64,000 bases of DNA from Cafeteria roenbergensis (taxonomy: Eukaryota > Sar > Bigyra > Bicosoecida > Cafeteriaceae). The translations under genes and the position numbers were made by a program. Numbering within the stretch: the stretch's first letter is position 1; each line of letters begins with the position of its first letter. Under the pieces are notes generated by a model that did not search any database, had not been told where the DNA came from, and saw only the letters and a program-made list of their open reading frames with translations. Shown here one piece after another: positions 1 through 10,653 of the stretch. Location: positions 744,001-808,000 of the forward strand of contig VLTN01000004.1 in the NCBI GenBank assembly GCA_008330645.1. The letters run 5' to 3'.

Positions 1-1369
1 CGGGGGTTCCGCGCACCCGCCTGTAGGGACGGGGGGGCTCCCGGCGATTGGGCGGGCGCTGGCGCTGGCTCGGCTTGGCAGCGATTCCCGAGCGAAGCCT
101 TCCGACCCCGCAACGAGTTGCCCAGACGCCCCTGATTGCCAACCCCGGCGCGTCTTGTGGCGCAGATGACCTTCTCACTCACGGGTGGCGCAGCAGTGAC
201 CGAGGGCGGCAAGCTGTGGACATGGGGCACGAACAAGCACGTGCTCGGGCTCGGCGGCAAGGTCGTGTCCGTGCCTGTCCCCCGCCCGGTCAAGGCCCTG
301 GCAGACACGAACGTTGTGCAAGTGGCCCTTGGCGACAAGCACGGCGCCGCCATCGGGGAAGGTGGCTTCCTCTTCACCTGGGGCTACGGTGGATTCCCTT
401 TCTGGCGCCAGGGTGCTCTCGGCCACGGAGATCGCGTGGACCAGCCCCAGCCTGCAGTGGTGGAGGCGTTCCGTGAGTTGGCCGGGAGGAGAAGCCGAGG
501 GCCTGCTGCGAGCGCCAGCGCCGCCGTGTCAAGCACTCGGACGCCTCGCCATCCCCGCCCCGCCCCTCGCACCCCTCCTCCCTCGCCCATTTGCAGTTGA
601 GGAGGACTCCGACGAGCCCAAGACCCGCGTAGTGCAGGTGGGATGCGGCGCCGAGCACATGGCTGCGCTCGATGACGAGGGCAACGTTTGGGCCTGGGGC
701 GAGGGCGAGTCTGGGCTGCTCGGCTCCGGCATGTTTGCGGCCTCGCTGCCGAGGCTGGTGGACTTTGAGGAGGAGGGAATCAAGTGCTCCCGCATCGCCG
801 TGGGAGCAGGATTCACGCTGGCTCTCGACGTGGACGGACGCGTGTGGTGCTGGGGGCGCAACGGCCACGGCCAGCTTGGCCTGGGTGAGGACGCCGCCGT
901 GGACATCCAGTCGTCAGAGTCCATCCCTTCGGTCGTCCCGCACTTCCCCGCTGATGAGGAGGCCATCGTGGACATCGCGGCGGGCGGTCGCTGCTCCATT
1001 GCGCTGGGGAAGAGCGGCCGTGTGTACTGCTGGGGCGACCGCATCCACATGCGGCCATTCCACGTGTCCCACTTCACTGACAACGCCCTGCTGAATGAGG
1101 GCGAGATCATCGTCCGTGTCGCCGCTGGACATGGAGCCTTTGGCGTGCTGACCTCCGAGGGCCGCATTTTCACCTTTGGCAACGGGTCCTTCTCAGGTGC
1201 CACTGGTCAGGGCGTGACTTCTGGTGCCATGACGCCCGCAATTCTGTCGGGGCTCGGCGAAAACAGCGCCGCGCAACTCATCCTTGCAGGCAAGTCTGGG
1301 GCGATGATCACCGGCTCTCCCCCGAGCGCCGTGCGCGCGCCCCTCGTGCCATTCTCGGCGCGCAGCTGA
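1..1369 (+). CDS. RCC1-repeat (beta-propeller) protein, 5' end outside window
   Basis: This is the C-terminal part of an RCC1-like protein. Two exons are visible: 166-472 and 597-1369, joined in frame across a 124-bp GTGAGT...TTGCAG intron. The bases before 166 end in a GCAG acceptor, so position 166 is probably the start of an internal exon and the N-terminus lies upstream. The translation shows at least five repeats of the RCC1 pattern (a Gly-rich strand, then Ala-Leu, then G-x-V/L-[WY]-x-WG), for example KLWTWG, NVWAWG, RVWCWG and RVYCWG. Each repeat would form one blade of a seven-bladed propeller. Family members act as GTPase exchange factors or as scaffolds, and the sequence does not show which applies here. 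The short C-terminal tail has no recognisable domain. The stop lies 90 bp from the stop of the convergent neighbour. Confidence 0.8.
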
Positions 1370-1459
1370 GTGCTGAGGAAGTTGCATCACACCAACAGCG
1401 GATGGCGTTCGCTTGCGGACATGATTCCTCGCTCATTCGGCCAGCCCAAATCACGCTGC

Positions 1460-4400
1460 TCACTCTCCCGCCTGGGTTGCAGGCTCGGCACTCAGGGCAG
1501 CGGCTTCTTCCTCGCTCAGCTGCTTGAAGTCCGAGTGCAAGCTCACGTCGTAGGAAGCCAGGTCGTGCAACAACCCCGCCTCCGCCAACTCCCGAAGCGA
1601 GCCAGTGCGCAAGAGCTCCACTCGCCTGCTCGCCACTGCATCGACGGCAACGACTCGCTGCCGGTTGCGCATTGCTGCCGCGTCCTCCACCAGCGCGTCG
1701 TTCACCCTGTTTCCGGGGCAAGCCACTCCTGCAACGAACGAAATGGCGCCTCTGCCGAGGAACAGCACTCCCACAAGAGTCGCGATTAGAGCCGCGAGCA
1801 GAGGAGCCCACATGTGGTCCCCGACCATTGGGCTGAGAGTGCGATACACTAGGCTGCCACGGTCAAGTTGCAGCCCGAACGCGTCCCGAAGCCACTGCCG
1901 AGAGTCGTACTCGGTTTGGCTCCGCAGGCCTCCCGCACTGAGCATAAAGACTGCCCCCCAAGAATGGGTGAGGAGTCCGAGGGCCACGGTTCTCGACGCC
2001 CTCACAGCCAAGTAGGCGTCTTGTTCGTCTGGCTGCCGCCAGAACCGAAGGAAGAGCGCTTTGTCAGCCCAAAGCGAGACGGCGAAACATCCGGTGGCGA
2101 TCCAGAGCAGCAGCGGAATACCGGCGGAGAAAGTCAAGGCAACGACGGCAATGTTTACCAACCGGGCGTACCGGTAGGCAAAATCCATGTGAGGCCCGAC
2201 GATCAGCCGGTCGAGCTCCCGCTGCGTGTTGAGTGCCCAGCGGCCTTGCGCGTGGAGCTCGCGGCGGAGTCCTTGCCACGCGGCGAGCATGCCCGGGTGC
2301 AGCCATGGCAGCACAGTTTCCAGAACCAGGTAGGTGGTGATCACGCCGCCTGCGCTCTGGTACCAGTTTCGGTCGAAGGAGGAGAAGCCGCCAGCAGGCC
2401 AGACGCCTCCGAGGCCAACCGTCGCCATGACTTCGTTGCTCGTACAAGCCACGGCAATCGTGGCGACAGAGCAGAGGAACAGCCAGGGCACGAGCCGCGT
2501 CACCACCGCCAGCTCCAACTCTGTGCGTGTCCGGTGTGGCTCAAGGTTGGCCAGCGTGCGGGTCACGAGGCCAAGCAGCGAGTTCCCCAGCCCAACCACG
2601 AGCGGGGCGACAGCCAGGGCCCAGTCCCACTTGGCAGGCGCTTGCGCCTCCCCCCCGCTGCCGAGGGTCGAGTTGGCAAGCTCGACTGGTTTCCACGGCG
2701 CCACGAGTGCAGGCGGGAAGCTTAGCCGCAGCGCAAGCATCACAGTCCCGACAGCGAGAAGAAGGATTGCTGCAGCTGTACAGGTCGCCGCCCTGCGGCA
2801 GCACATGCGCGAGTGACTCGCATGCAGAAAGTGCCACCGGACTGCTGACGGACGGGACGGCGCTTCAGACCTCAAGACAAATTTGCCACCCAGTCTGTGT
2901 GCGCTGGGCTCAAACAGCGCTCTGGCGTAGGCCTCTCCTCGGCTCCGTGGCAGGTCCTCCAGCACTCGACGGGCGGCCTTTCGCGTGTCAAAAGTGACAA
3001 ATGCAGCCCTCGGCGGTCCAAAGGCGCTCCTCAGCAAGGCCTTCTGTTGAAACGCTGCGTTGGAGGCGAGGCAACGCTGCCGGCGCGCAACGAGCTGCTC
3101 AGCACGCCTGCGGACTGCTGGGCCCAGCCCTGCCAGAGTTTTGGCCGGTGGAGGGCCTTGGACGGCGTAGGGAGGCGCAAGAAGCGTGAGACTGCCGCGC
3201 CGCCGCGTGGCTTCCGGGATGCCCCCGCGCCCCACCAGACTGCCGCGAAGGAGCTGGCTGGATCCGCGGGTGGGGTGCCTTCCCTCGGCGTCACCTGGAG
3301 CCAGCACAGTCAGCGAGGATCGCCGGCGTCCAGCGCTTGGGCGGCGAGAGCCAGCAGAAGGCCGCTGCAGCGCGATGCGCCGACCCTCCTCTCTTCTCAG
3401 CTCGGCGGATGCCTGGCGAGCCGTCGTTTCGAGTTCGGGAGACGGCTCGCAGCCTGCCGGAGAGACCTTGAGCGTGCTTCCCCGTCGCCGGGCTGGAGCG
3501 ACCCCGGGCTGCCCGTCGCCAGGGCGCCCAGTCTGTGCCAGAGATGGCGCGCAAAGCGACCAGAGCTGGCCGTTTATGCTGTCGACCTCGTCCACCGTCG
3601 CCCGGTGCCGTCGAGCGGCGGCCCGCAGGGTCTGAAAGTCGTGGGCTAGCCAGATGCTCACCGGATGCACGTCGCTGCGAGCCCTCAGGAAGTCCCGGAG
3701 CTGCTCCGAAGTTGCAGACGCCGGCACCCACGGAATGAGGACGCTGAAGTCCGCCACTGTCGGGCTCTCGGAGTGAAGGATCGCGGACTCGGAGCGCTCG
3801 CGCTCCCAGAGCCAAGCAAGCGACCCGGCCAGCACCACCATGGCCAGCACGTCAAGCGTGGCGATGAGTTGTGACGCGCTCGCAATCGGCAGGATCCCGA
3901 CCACGGGGGCCTGAACGACCCCCTCCTTGGGCTCGAAGCGGCCCAGAGTTGCGAACGACAGGTCTCGATACAGCGCTTGGGGCTGTGCCAGTGCTGCGTC
4001 TCCCTGTCCCATTGCGCCAGATGCACTGCTGGCGTAGATGATCAAGGACGGAGTGTTTATCAGCGCAACGCAGAAGAACGTCCAGAGCAGCCATTTTTCA
4101 AACTTGAAGAACAGGGAGGGCACCGCGCCAAACTTGCCCAGCTCCGAAGGCTCCCCTTCGCAGCAGGGATCAATCCACGCAAGGTGGCGGCAGCAGTGCC
4201 TCCCTAGCCGAGTGTCCCATACGGGCAACATGGTCATGCGTCCCGCCGATGATACGCTCCTCGGGTGGTGCTGGTCCCGATGTCGGAGCGCGACGCGCAT
4301 GTCCGGCCTTCGCCACGTCGTGCCAATGTGTATCGAAGGCTCACCCACAGCCAGAGCTCCGCTCGATCCTGCGGGCGCAAGTGCAGGGGCTGACTGCGCA

Positions 4401-4663
4401 GGCGCAGCCGGCGCACTTGCCGCCGCTGCGCTCGCTGAAGAGTTTTGCCGACGGTCGGCTCCTGAGGCCCGTTTCGCTCGGGGAAGCGATTGACGTTTGG
4501 GCTTGGCCGGCATCCCGCCTGGCATCGGAGGCGCAACCGGTGCGGCCTTGGCTTTGCTTCGGGGATGGGCAGGCGGGGGTGGGGCCATTTTCCGCTTGGC
4601 GGCCTCGGCACGGAGCTTGCCGTCCGGGATGGGCGGCAGGCGCACCGTTGGCGTTGCCGACAT
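1460..4663 (-). CDS. CSC1/OSCA (DUF221, TMEM63)-like multi-pass membrane protein
   Basis: One uninterrupted frame of 1,067 codons. The first about 185 residues are Pro/Ala/Lys-rich and look disordered. Hydrophobic segments follow near residues 191-212 and 268-290. A long charged cytosolic loop comes next, ending in an AAFVTFDTRKAA stretch (about 550), then APSRPSAVRW, then a block of hydrophobic segments near 625, 680, 735, 775, 830-855, 890 and 950. This order resembles the OSCA/TMEM63 family: early membrane helices, an RRM-like PHM7 cytosolic domain with an A-F-V-T-F core, an APEP..W-like motif, then the RSN1_7TM channel region. Family members are osmo- or mechanosensitive cation channels. 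The match is to architecture and short motifs only, so function is inference. It starts divergently from the repeat-protein gene and ends convergently with the RCC1 gene. Confidence 0.55.
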   Translation of the reverse strand: MSATPTVRLPPIPDGKLRAEAAKRKMAPPPPAHPRSKAKAAPVAPPMPGGMPAKPKRQSLPRAKRASGADRRQNSSASAAAASAPAAPAQSAPALAPAGSSGALAVGEPSIHIGTTWRRPDMRVALRHRDQHHPRSVSSAGRMTMLPVWDTRLGRHCCRHLAWIDPCCEGEPSELGKFGAVPSLFFKFEKWLLWTFFCVALINTPSLIIYASSASGAMGQGDAALAQPQALYRDLSFATLGRFEPKEGVVQAPVVGILPIASASQLIATLDVLAMVVLAGSLAWLWERERSESAILHSESPTVADFSVLIPWVPASATSEQLRDFLRARSDVHPVSIWLAHDFQTLRAAARRHRATVDEVDSINGQLWSLCAPSLAQTGRPGDGQPGVAPARRRGSTLKVSPAGCEPSPELETTARQASAELRREEGRRIALQRPSAGSRRPSAGRRRSSLTVLAPGDAEGRHPTRGSSQLLRGSLVGRGGIPEATRRRGSLTLLAPPYAVQGPPPAKTLAGLGPAVRRRAEQLVARRQRCLASNAAFQQKALLRSAFGPPRAAFVTFDTRKAARRVLEDLPRSRGEAYARALFEPSAHRLGGKFVLRSEAPSRPSAVRWHFLHASHSRMCCRRAATCTAAAILLLAVGTVMLALRLSFPPALVAPWKPVELANSTLGSGGEAQAPAKWDWALAVAPLVVGLGNSLLGLVTRTLANLEPHRTRTELELAVVTRLVPWLFLCSVATIAVACTSNEVMATVGLGGVWPAGGFSSFDRNWYQSAGGVITTYLVLETVLPWLHPGMLAAWQGLRRELHAQGRWALNTQRELDRLIVGPHMDFAYRYARLVNIAVVALTFSAGIPLLLWIATGCFAVSLWADKALFLRFWRQPDEQDAYLAVRASRTVALGLLTHSWGAVFMLSAGGLRSQTEYDSRQWLRDAFGLQLDRGSLVYRTLSPMVGDHMWAPLLAALIATLVGVLFLGRGAISFVAGVACPGNRVNDALVEDAAAMRNRQRVVAVDAVASRRVELLRTGSLRELAEAGLLHDLASYDVSLHSDFKQLSEEEAAALSAEPATQAGE

Positions 4664-5390
4664 TGCACCCGTCTGTCCGCGAGGCGCACCGCGCGGCCTC
4701 TGAGCGCCGCCCGCTCAACGGATGCGGCTCCTCCTTGTGTTCCGGTCAATCAATGCCTTTTGGGAACGCGCAGCAGCCCAGCGGTTTCTCAGGCCAGAAC
4801 GCAGCGCCTCGGTCTGAACGCCCTCGGAAGCAAGCACCGCCGAAGCCTCTCGTGGAGGCCCCGGCTACCGCGGGTGACCTTTGGAACTCGGGCCCGCCGC
4901 TCGCCTCGTTCCAGCTCTGGCACCCGCCGCGAGTGCGCGCAACAATGCCCTCGAGCCAGAGCTGCAGAGCTCCACGCATTCGCCCGGCAGCTGCCATGTC
5001 AGACCGGCCTTGCGCGCAAGTCCCGCACTCCAACACCGCTTGGGCCCGTTCCAAACCCAGCCCCTAGGCTGTGCTTCGTGACTGCAAGGCACTGGGTGAG
5101 ACTGACAGGATCAGAAGCAGCGGCGCAGCGCGAGCGCCCGCCAACTGGCTGAACTGCAACACTCGGCACCGCGCTGGCCGGGTACCCCGGCTGTGCGGAG
5201 GTGATGGGAATGGCGAACCGAAAGGCGGCGCCTGGCAAGCAACACGGCCGGGACACGGGCCAGTTGTGAGGTCGCCAGTTCCTTGTTCGGAGCTGGCCGA
5301 GAGAGCCAGCACAAAACGAGTGCTTGTGGTGTTCCGGAAACGCCGTGGATGCCCGCATACTGCTCGCGCAGCGATAGCCGGGTCCCAGCT
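4664..5390. promoter_or_regulatory. Divergent intergenic region
   Basis: A 727-bp gap between two divergently oriented starts. Open frames here are short and overlap in several frames, as expected in GC-rich DNA, and none shows domain or codon evidence. It probably contains both promoters. No TATA box or other defined element stands out. Confidence 0.4.
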
Positions 5391-6314
5391 ATGGCCGGAA
5401 AAAGACAAGACACCCCTGGCGTGTACCATGCAAGCCCTGCGGCGTTTCCCCATCCCCACCCCCACCTTGAGCACGGGCCGGAGGGCTCCAGTGCCAGCGC
5501 GTTTGCTCAAGGCATGGCCCGCGGCTACGGGGAGGTGGAGCGCGACCGAGCACGCAGTGTTGCCGGTCCCGGCCGTGGAATAGGGGACTTTCGTCACGGC
5601 AGCGGCGGTGGCGGCGCCCCCTCGTACCCAAGCGGCGGTGGCGGCGCTCCCTCGTACCCAAGTGGCGGTGGCGGCGCTCCCTCGTACCCAGGCGGCAGCG
5701 GCGGTGGCGGCGCTCCCTCGTACCCAAGCGGCAGCGGCGGTGGCGGCGCTCCCTCGTACCCAAGCGGCGGTGGCGGCGCTCCCTCGTACCCAAGCGGCAG
5801 CGGCGGTGGCGGCGCTCCCTCGTACCCAAGCGGCGGTGGCGGCGCTCCCTCGTATCCAAGCGGCGGTGGCGGCGCTCCCTCGTACCCAGGCGGCGGTGGC
5901 GGCGCTCCCTCGTACCCAGGCGGCAGCGGCGGTGGCGGCGCTCCCTCGTACCCAGGCGGCAGCGGCGGTGGCGGCGCTCCCTCGTACCCAAGCGGCAGCG
6001 GCGGTGGCGGCGCTCCCTCGTACCCAAGTGGCGGTGGCGGCGCTCCCTCGTACCCAGGCGGCAGCGGCGGCGCTCCCTCGTACCCAGGCGGCAGCGGCGG
6101 TGGCGGCGCTCCCTCGTACCCAGGCGGCAGCGGCGGCCGTGGCCCGTCTGGGCCGGCCCATCCAGGTCCATCAGCTCCGCCAGCCCTCCTGGGAGCAGCA
6201 GGCTCGCTTGCGCCGGCTCCAGCCGCTCTCCCAGGGAAGGGTGGGCCGGGCTCGCAGGCAGGAAGTGAGGTCAGTCGCCCCGCGCCATCAGCCCCTCCCG
6301 CGAGAATGCTCTAG
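5391..6314 (+). CDS. Gly/Pro/Ser/Tyr repeat protein (GGGGAPSYP repeats)
   Basis: The ATG at 5391 opens a frame of about 307 codons with an N-terminal region (MAGKRQDTPGVYHASP...), sixteen tandem copies of a 10- or 12-residue unit ending in APSYP, and a Pro/Ala/Gly-rich tail. No known domain or membrane segment is seen. The array is a 30/36-bp minisatellite that is open in several frames, so openness alone does not prove coding. In this frame most unit-to-unit changes are silent (TAC/TAT, AGC/AGT, GCC/GCT), and the main replacement is Ser to Gly. In the other frames the same changes alter amino acids. That supports this reading. Low-complexity proteins of this kind occur as structural or phase-separating proteins, but no function can be assigned. 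Confidence 0.5.
   Translation: MAGKRQDTPGVYHASPAAFPHPHPHLEHGPEGSSASAFAQGMARGYGEVERDRARSVAGPGRGIGDFRHGSGGGGAPSYPSGGGGAPSYPSGGGGAPSYPGGSGGGGAPSYPSGSGGGGAPSYPSGGGGAPSYPSGSGGGGAPSYPSGGGGAPSYPSGGGGAPSYPGGGGGAPSYPGGSGGGGAPSYPGGSGGGGAPSYPSGSGGGGAPSYPSGGGGAPSYPGGSGGAPSYPGGSGGGGAPSYPGGSGGRGPSGPAHPGPSAPPALLGAAGSLAPAPAALPGKGGPGSQAGSEVSRPAPSAPPARML
5605..6140 (+). repeat. 30/36-bp minisatellite encoding GGGGAPSYP units
   Basis: Sixteen tandem units. The 30-bp type encodes SGGGGAPSYP and the 36-bp type encodes an extra Gly/Ser pair. All unit lengths are multiples of three, so the flanking frame is preserved. Units differ by a few substitutions, mainly AGC/GGC at the start of the unit and silent changes. 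Confidence 0.95.
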
Positions 6315-6690
6315 GTTGAGAGTGTGGTGTGCTGTGACGGTGTGCGTGTGTGTCCAAGGAAGTGTTGTCGCCCCAGCGCGTGAAGCAACGATGATGTGTG
6401 GCAGTCGGCGATCGAGCTGGACGGGCCGTGCAGTGAGGGCGTGGGTGCGCGCTGTCAGCTTGCAAGCAAGGCGACGAATCAGTCACGCGCGTGACAGAGA
6501 AACTCAAGACGACTCACGTGGGCGGGCAGACGCCCGGCATCGACCGGGCGCATGCTGAGACTGGTTGGGGTGACTCCCGCTGGTCAGAGGCGCTCAGGCG
6601 GCACGCCCTCTGGCGGGGACTTTGCCATGCCCAACCCGCAGCGCGGCAGTTGGTCTGGCCTCTGACCGATGGAGGGGCGTGACAGTGCAA
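6315..6690. other. Convergent intergenic region
   Basis: A 376-bp stretch between two converging stop codons. It contains TGTGTG-type alternating sequence near 6320-6355, and otherwise nothing gene-like. It presumably holds both 3' untranslated ends. Confidence 0.4.
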
Positions 6691-9600
6691 CTAGGAGGGC
6701 ACTCGCCCATGGTGCATCACGTGCATGCAGAAGGTGCCTGGGTCGGGCACGAGCGAGGTGCCCTCATCGGCCGCCACCTTGTCAGCCAAGGTGCACAGCG
6801 CCACCAGCCACTGCTCATCCGCCCTGACCTCGGACGCGATGGCCGCCGGGGACATCAGGAGCGCCAGGTCCCTGCGAGCGGGGGAGGGAGAAACGACGGG
6901 CGGGAGGGGAGGGTGGGAGGACTCGGGAGGGCACGCTCGCTACTTGGCCGTGCCAAGTCGCCATAGGAGGGGAGATGGGAGGCAGGCCGGCGGCGGGCCG
7001 GCTCGGGGGCGAGACCGTGACTGTGTCGTAACTCACGCCACCACCATGCACATGTTGCACAAGTACGGCCCGCTGAGCTCGCTGCGCTGGGTTTCGGACA
7101 TGGTGCCGATCTCGGCAGCAAGGCGCTTGACCAGGCGGATGGCCTGCTGGCCAGAGGCAACCACGACACTCTCTGCGAGCGGGAGGGGCGAGAGGAGGGG
7201 CGTCGGGCAAGTGGGGGGGGAGCGCGGGCGGGAGCAGATCCACGCAAGCGAAAGCCAGCGCGGCGGTGCAAGCCAGGGCTCCTTGCGGGGCGCGCGCGCG
7301 CATCTCCATCTCGTGGCCGGGGGTGCGCCTCGCCAGTGCTCACTTTGGGCGTGAGGGGCGCTTTGGAAGGCGTTAAGCAGACCCGAGTAGGTGGAGAGGA
7401 TGTTCTCGCGCAGCTTGAACGTCCAGTCGTCCTCGTCAACATCGCCGATGAGGGGGGCACGCTCGGCAGTGGCGAGGATGGTGCTGATGTGACCGATGTA
7501 CGGGGTGAGAACGTCGGGGCCTGCCGCGATTGCAAGGTCGCCGATGCAACCGACAGCCTCCGGCTTGGCGAAGCGGTCGGCCTCGTCGCTCATGCAGACC
7601 TCCTGGAGCGCCTCAAAGAGGGGGGCGATGCAGGCGGCGACGCCGTCACCAAGGGCGCTGATGAAGGCAGAGGTGGCCATGATGGCCTTGATGGAGGACT
7701 GGCTGTCGGTGTGGTTCTTGATCGCGGTGACGAGGACAGGGCCGAGAGTGGCGACGTGCTTTGCCACGCCGGCCTCCAGGGAGGTGACGACGGTGGAGAG
7801 GGCGATCCAGGCCTCCATCGTGGCGGTGCAGTCCTTGAGGGACACCACGTGGATGAGGGTGGGGAGGGCGCCGTCGATGGCGGTGCGAGCCTCGGCCAGC
7901 AGGCCGGCGGCTGCCGGGCCGGCATCCTCGCCAAGGCGGAAGAGCGTGCCGACCAGGACGCCGAGCGAGCCGCAGAGAGCGGTGAGCTGGAGCTCGACGA
8001 GCTGGCGCTCGGCGGACCCCGCCGCCGAGCCAACGAACTTGGTCCCCACGGGCGGCACGGACGCGATGGTGCCTCGCACCAGCTCGAGGAGGAGGGGCAG
8101 GCACTCGGTGCCGAGGGCATTGGTGACGTAGGAGAAGGCGTCCATGACGTTGGTGATGAGGTCCGCGAGGTGGCCATCGGAGCGGCCCATGGCACGCATC
8201 ATGCTGCCGAGGATGGTGCGAGCGAGGTCGGGGGTGATCCAGGCGGTGCCGCCGGGGCTGCCCGCCAGCGGGGGGCGCGGGCTCTCGGCGGCCTTGGACG
8301 CCAGGGCTGAGAGGGCGAAGGCGCCGTAACGGGCGGTGACGGGCGTCTCGGAAAGGAGAGCGCCGAAGACGGCGATGGACGGCGAGACCAGCTCCCTGCC
8401 GTTGACCACGGCGACGGTCTCGAACTGGGAGTCGAGGATGACGCCCGCGCACCAGGCGAGGGCCGGGCGGATGCGGTGGTCGCGCTCCGCGTCGGCCGAG
8501 GTGGTGAGCCTGCCCATGAGGAGCGGGTAGTAGCGGCCGATGAGCGGGGCGACCTCCGCTGCGGCAGGGAAGGCCTCTGCCATGTAGCCAAGCACGCTGA
8601 TCGCGCCCTCCCGGACGCGCCAGTCGGCATGGGTGAAGCTGCCGTCGATGAGCGGGGTGAAGACCTCGGCCGCGCGGCGGGGCTCGAGGCTGAAGATCAT
8701 CTGCCGCATCACCTCGGACGCCACGTGGGCAGGCTTGGCCTCCGTCTGCATGACCGTCGGGATCTCTTCCGCGCCGTCGCGCTTGGTGGTGATGACCTCC
8801 CAGATGGAGGGGGCAAGCGTGTCGACGATGCGGCGGAGAAGGTGGAAGTTTGCGCCCTCTTCAAGGTCCTGCTCCTTGTCGCCCAGGCCGGCCCAGAACT
8901 CGAGGGCCATGCTGCCGTCCCGGCTGAAGTCGTCCTCGATGGCCTTGATGACCTTGTCGGTGGCAGAGTGGCACGCGGCCATGTACTCTGGCATCGCGGG
9001 GTAGTACCAGCGCACCATGTTGGCGAGGCCGCGCAGCGCGAGAACGCGAATCTCCTCCTGCTTGTGGCCGGCGGCCGACACGAAGACGTTGACGAGGTAG
9101 CCGCGCTCCCCCTTGCGGCTGTCGTCGGTGAAGATGGCCTCGCAGAACTCAAGCAGGTTTGCGAGGCAGCGCATGCCCGCCTCCATCAGCCACCTGTCGG
9201 GCTGGTCCGGGGCCATGGCGGCCACGCAGTGGGTGAGGAGCTTGTTCACCACGGCGGGGCTGATGCAGTGCTCCTCCACCTCCTCGGCGATGAATGCCAC
9301 CGTGGTCAGCACGCCGCGGCGCATGTGGGCGGTAGAGGCGGTGTTGTCGAGCACGCCGAGCAGCCCCGGGAAGAGCTCCTTCCAGCCGTCCGGCAGCTCG
9401 AGCACGCTGATCTGGGCGACGACTGCAGCGGCCACGCGCTGCTCGTCGGGGTCCGCAGCGCCGAGAAGGGCCTGGACAGCCTGGCTGCGCAGCGTCTCCC
9501 GGCCGGGCAGGCCGGTCCAGAAGGAGTGGATTGCCACGAGCCGCCGCTCCGGCGACGTGATGCCGGGCGCCGACAGGGGGTGCTGCACGCATCAGCAAAA

Positions 9601-10467
9601 AGGCGAGGGCAGACCAACAAGGAGGACGGGGGGAAGGGGGTGGGGTGGGGCTCGGGCGGGCTGGTTCGGGATGGCCATGGGGGGGCGCGCCTGCCAACTG
9701 GCCAGCCGCGGCACCTCGCCCGCGCCCACGGCGCGCGGCGCCCGCGCCGGGCGGACCCCCGCGCAAAGCGCTGCTCACGCTTGGGTCCAGCATGTTCTTC
9801 CAGTACACCATGGCCTGCATGCGTGCCTCCCCTTCCATGCTGGCATCCACCATGTGGGTGGCGAGCACGCTCATCAGACCCGCCTGCACGGCGTGAGCCG
9901 CAAATTCGAGCGGGCGGACAAGGGAAACAGGGGGGAAGATACGAAAATGACACGAGCGCGAGCGACGAGGGCTCCGGCCGTAGGGCAGCAGCGGGGCAGC
10001 CGCGGAAGCAGGATCGAAGGGTCAGCGCCACGCATCTGCGCTGGGCGCGATCAAGCGCTGCTTGGCAGCGCATCGGCACTGCAGTGCAGCGACATCGGCG
10101 CAGCTGCTGCCTTGGATCATCCACCCGGCGCTGGCCGTCCCAGGCCGCTGAGGAAGCGAGGGACAGCGCTCAAGCCGCGTGACGAGTGGGGCTCGGAACG
10201 ACAGCCAAAAAAAAACGGCGGCGAACGCCTTGCTCACCCCGTTGGCCTTGCGCAGCTCCAGGAGGTGAGCCTCCGCCCGCTGGCGCATGCCATCGTCTGC
10301 GACAGCAAAAGGACGAAGCCGCCGGCGCTTCTGGTCACGTCATTGCGGTGCAGCACGAGGGCTGCCGGTGTCATCGATACGCGCTTGGGCCGTGCCTCAC
10401 CCGGAGCAGACAGTGCCACGAGGGCATCGCGCACTGCAGCAGTGCCAGTGGTGGCCGTTGCTGCCAT
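6691..10467 (-). CDS. KPNB1: Importin subunit beta-1 (karyopherin beta)
   Basis: Nuclear import receptor. Six exons, 5' to 3' on the minus strand: 10467-10401, 10296-10238, 9883-9779, 9582-7344, 7172-7037, 6871-6691. All junctions keep frame and total 928 aa (family about 870-880). The first three short exons rebuild the importin N-terminus: an AVRDALVALSAPDDG start, then RQRAEAHLLELRKANG, then VYWKNML, which corresponds to the IKNSL/LKNEL helix of animal and yeast homologues. The large exon carries the long run of HEAT repeats, including SPERRLVAIHSFW, DGWKELFP and an acidic DVDEDDW stretch. The C-terminus (LSTYSGLLNAFQ through ADEQWLVALCTLADK) matches the last HEAT repeats. A single-exon reading would start at a GTG inside intron 3 and lose the RanGTP-binding N-terminus. 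The gene is divergent from the first saposin gene, with starts 187 bp apart. Confidence 0.9.
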
Positions 10468-10653
10468 AGCGGAGCGCCGGGCCGCGCCGGGGCGTCCAGG
10501 GGGTGCCTGGGAGGCGTCACATCGACGAAAGGCGCCCTCACGCGGGGCGCTGGAAAAGCCGCGCTCTGCTGGCAGAGCGCGCAGGAGCGACGCCGAACCG
10601 CAGCGGGCACCGCTCGCCGCGGCGAGCCACGGCAAGGCGCGTCCCGGGCTGTC

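Noticed and set aside
5605-6140. CRISPR-like repeat array
   Set aside because: Units are contiguous with no unique spacers and encode a repeat peptide. It is a minisatellite in a eukaryotic gene.
7033-9588. Importin read as a single exon starting at a GTG at 9588
   Set aside because: This loses the conserved N-terminal helices. Upstream exons restore them in frame, and the GTG lies in the intron next to the acceptor.
7336-10182. Plus-strand frames of 320-570 codons opposite importin-beta
   Set aside because: Antisense shadows of a GC-rich exon with no recognisable motif, and they cross the importin introns and exons alike.
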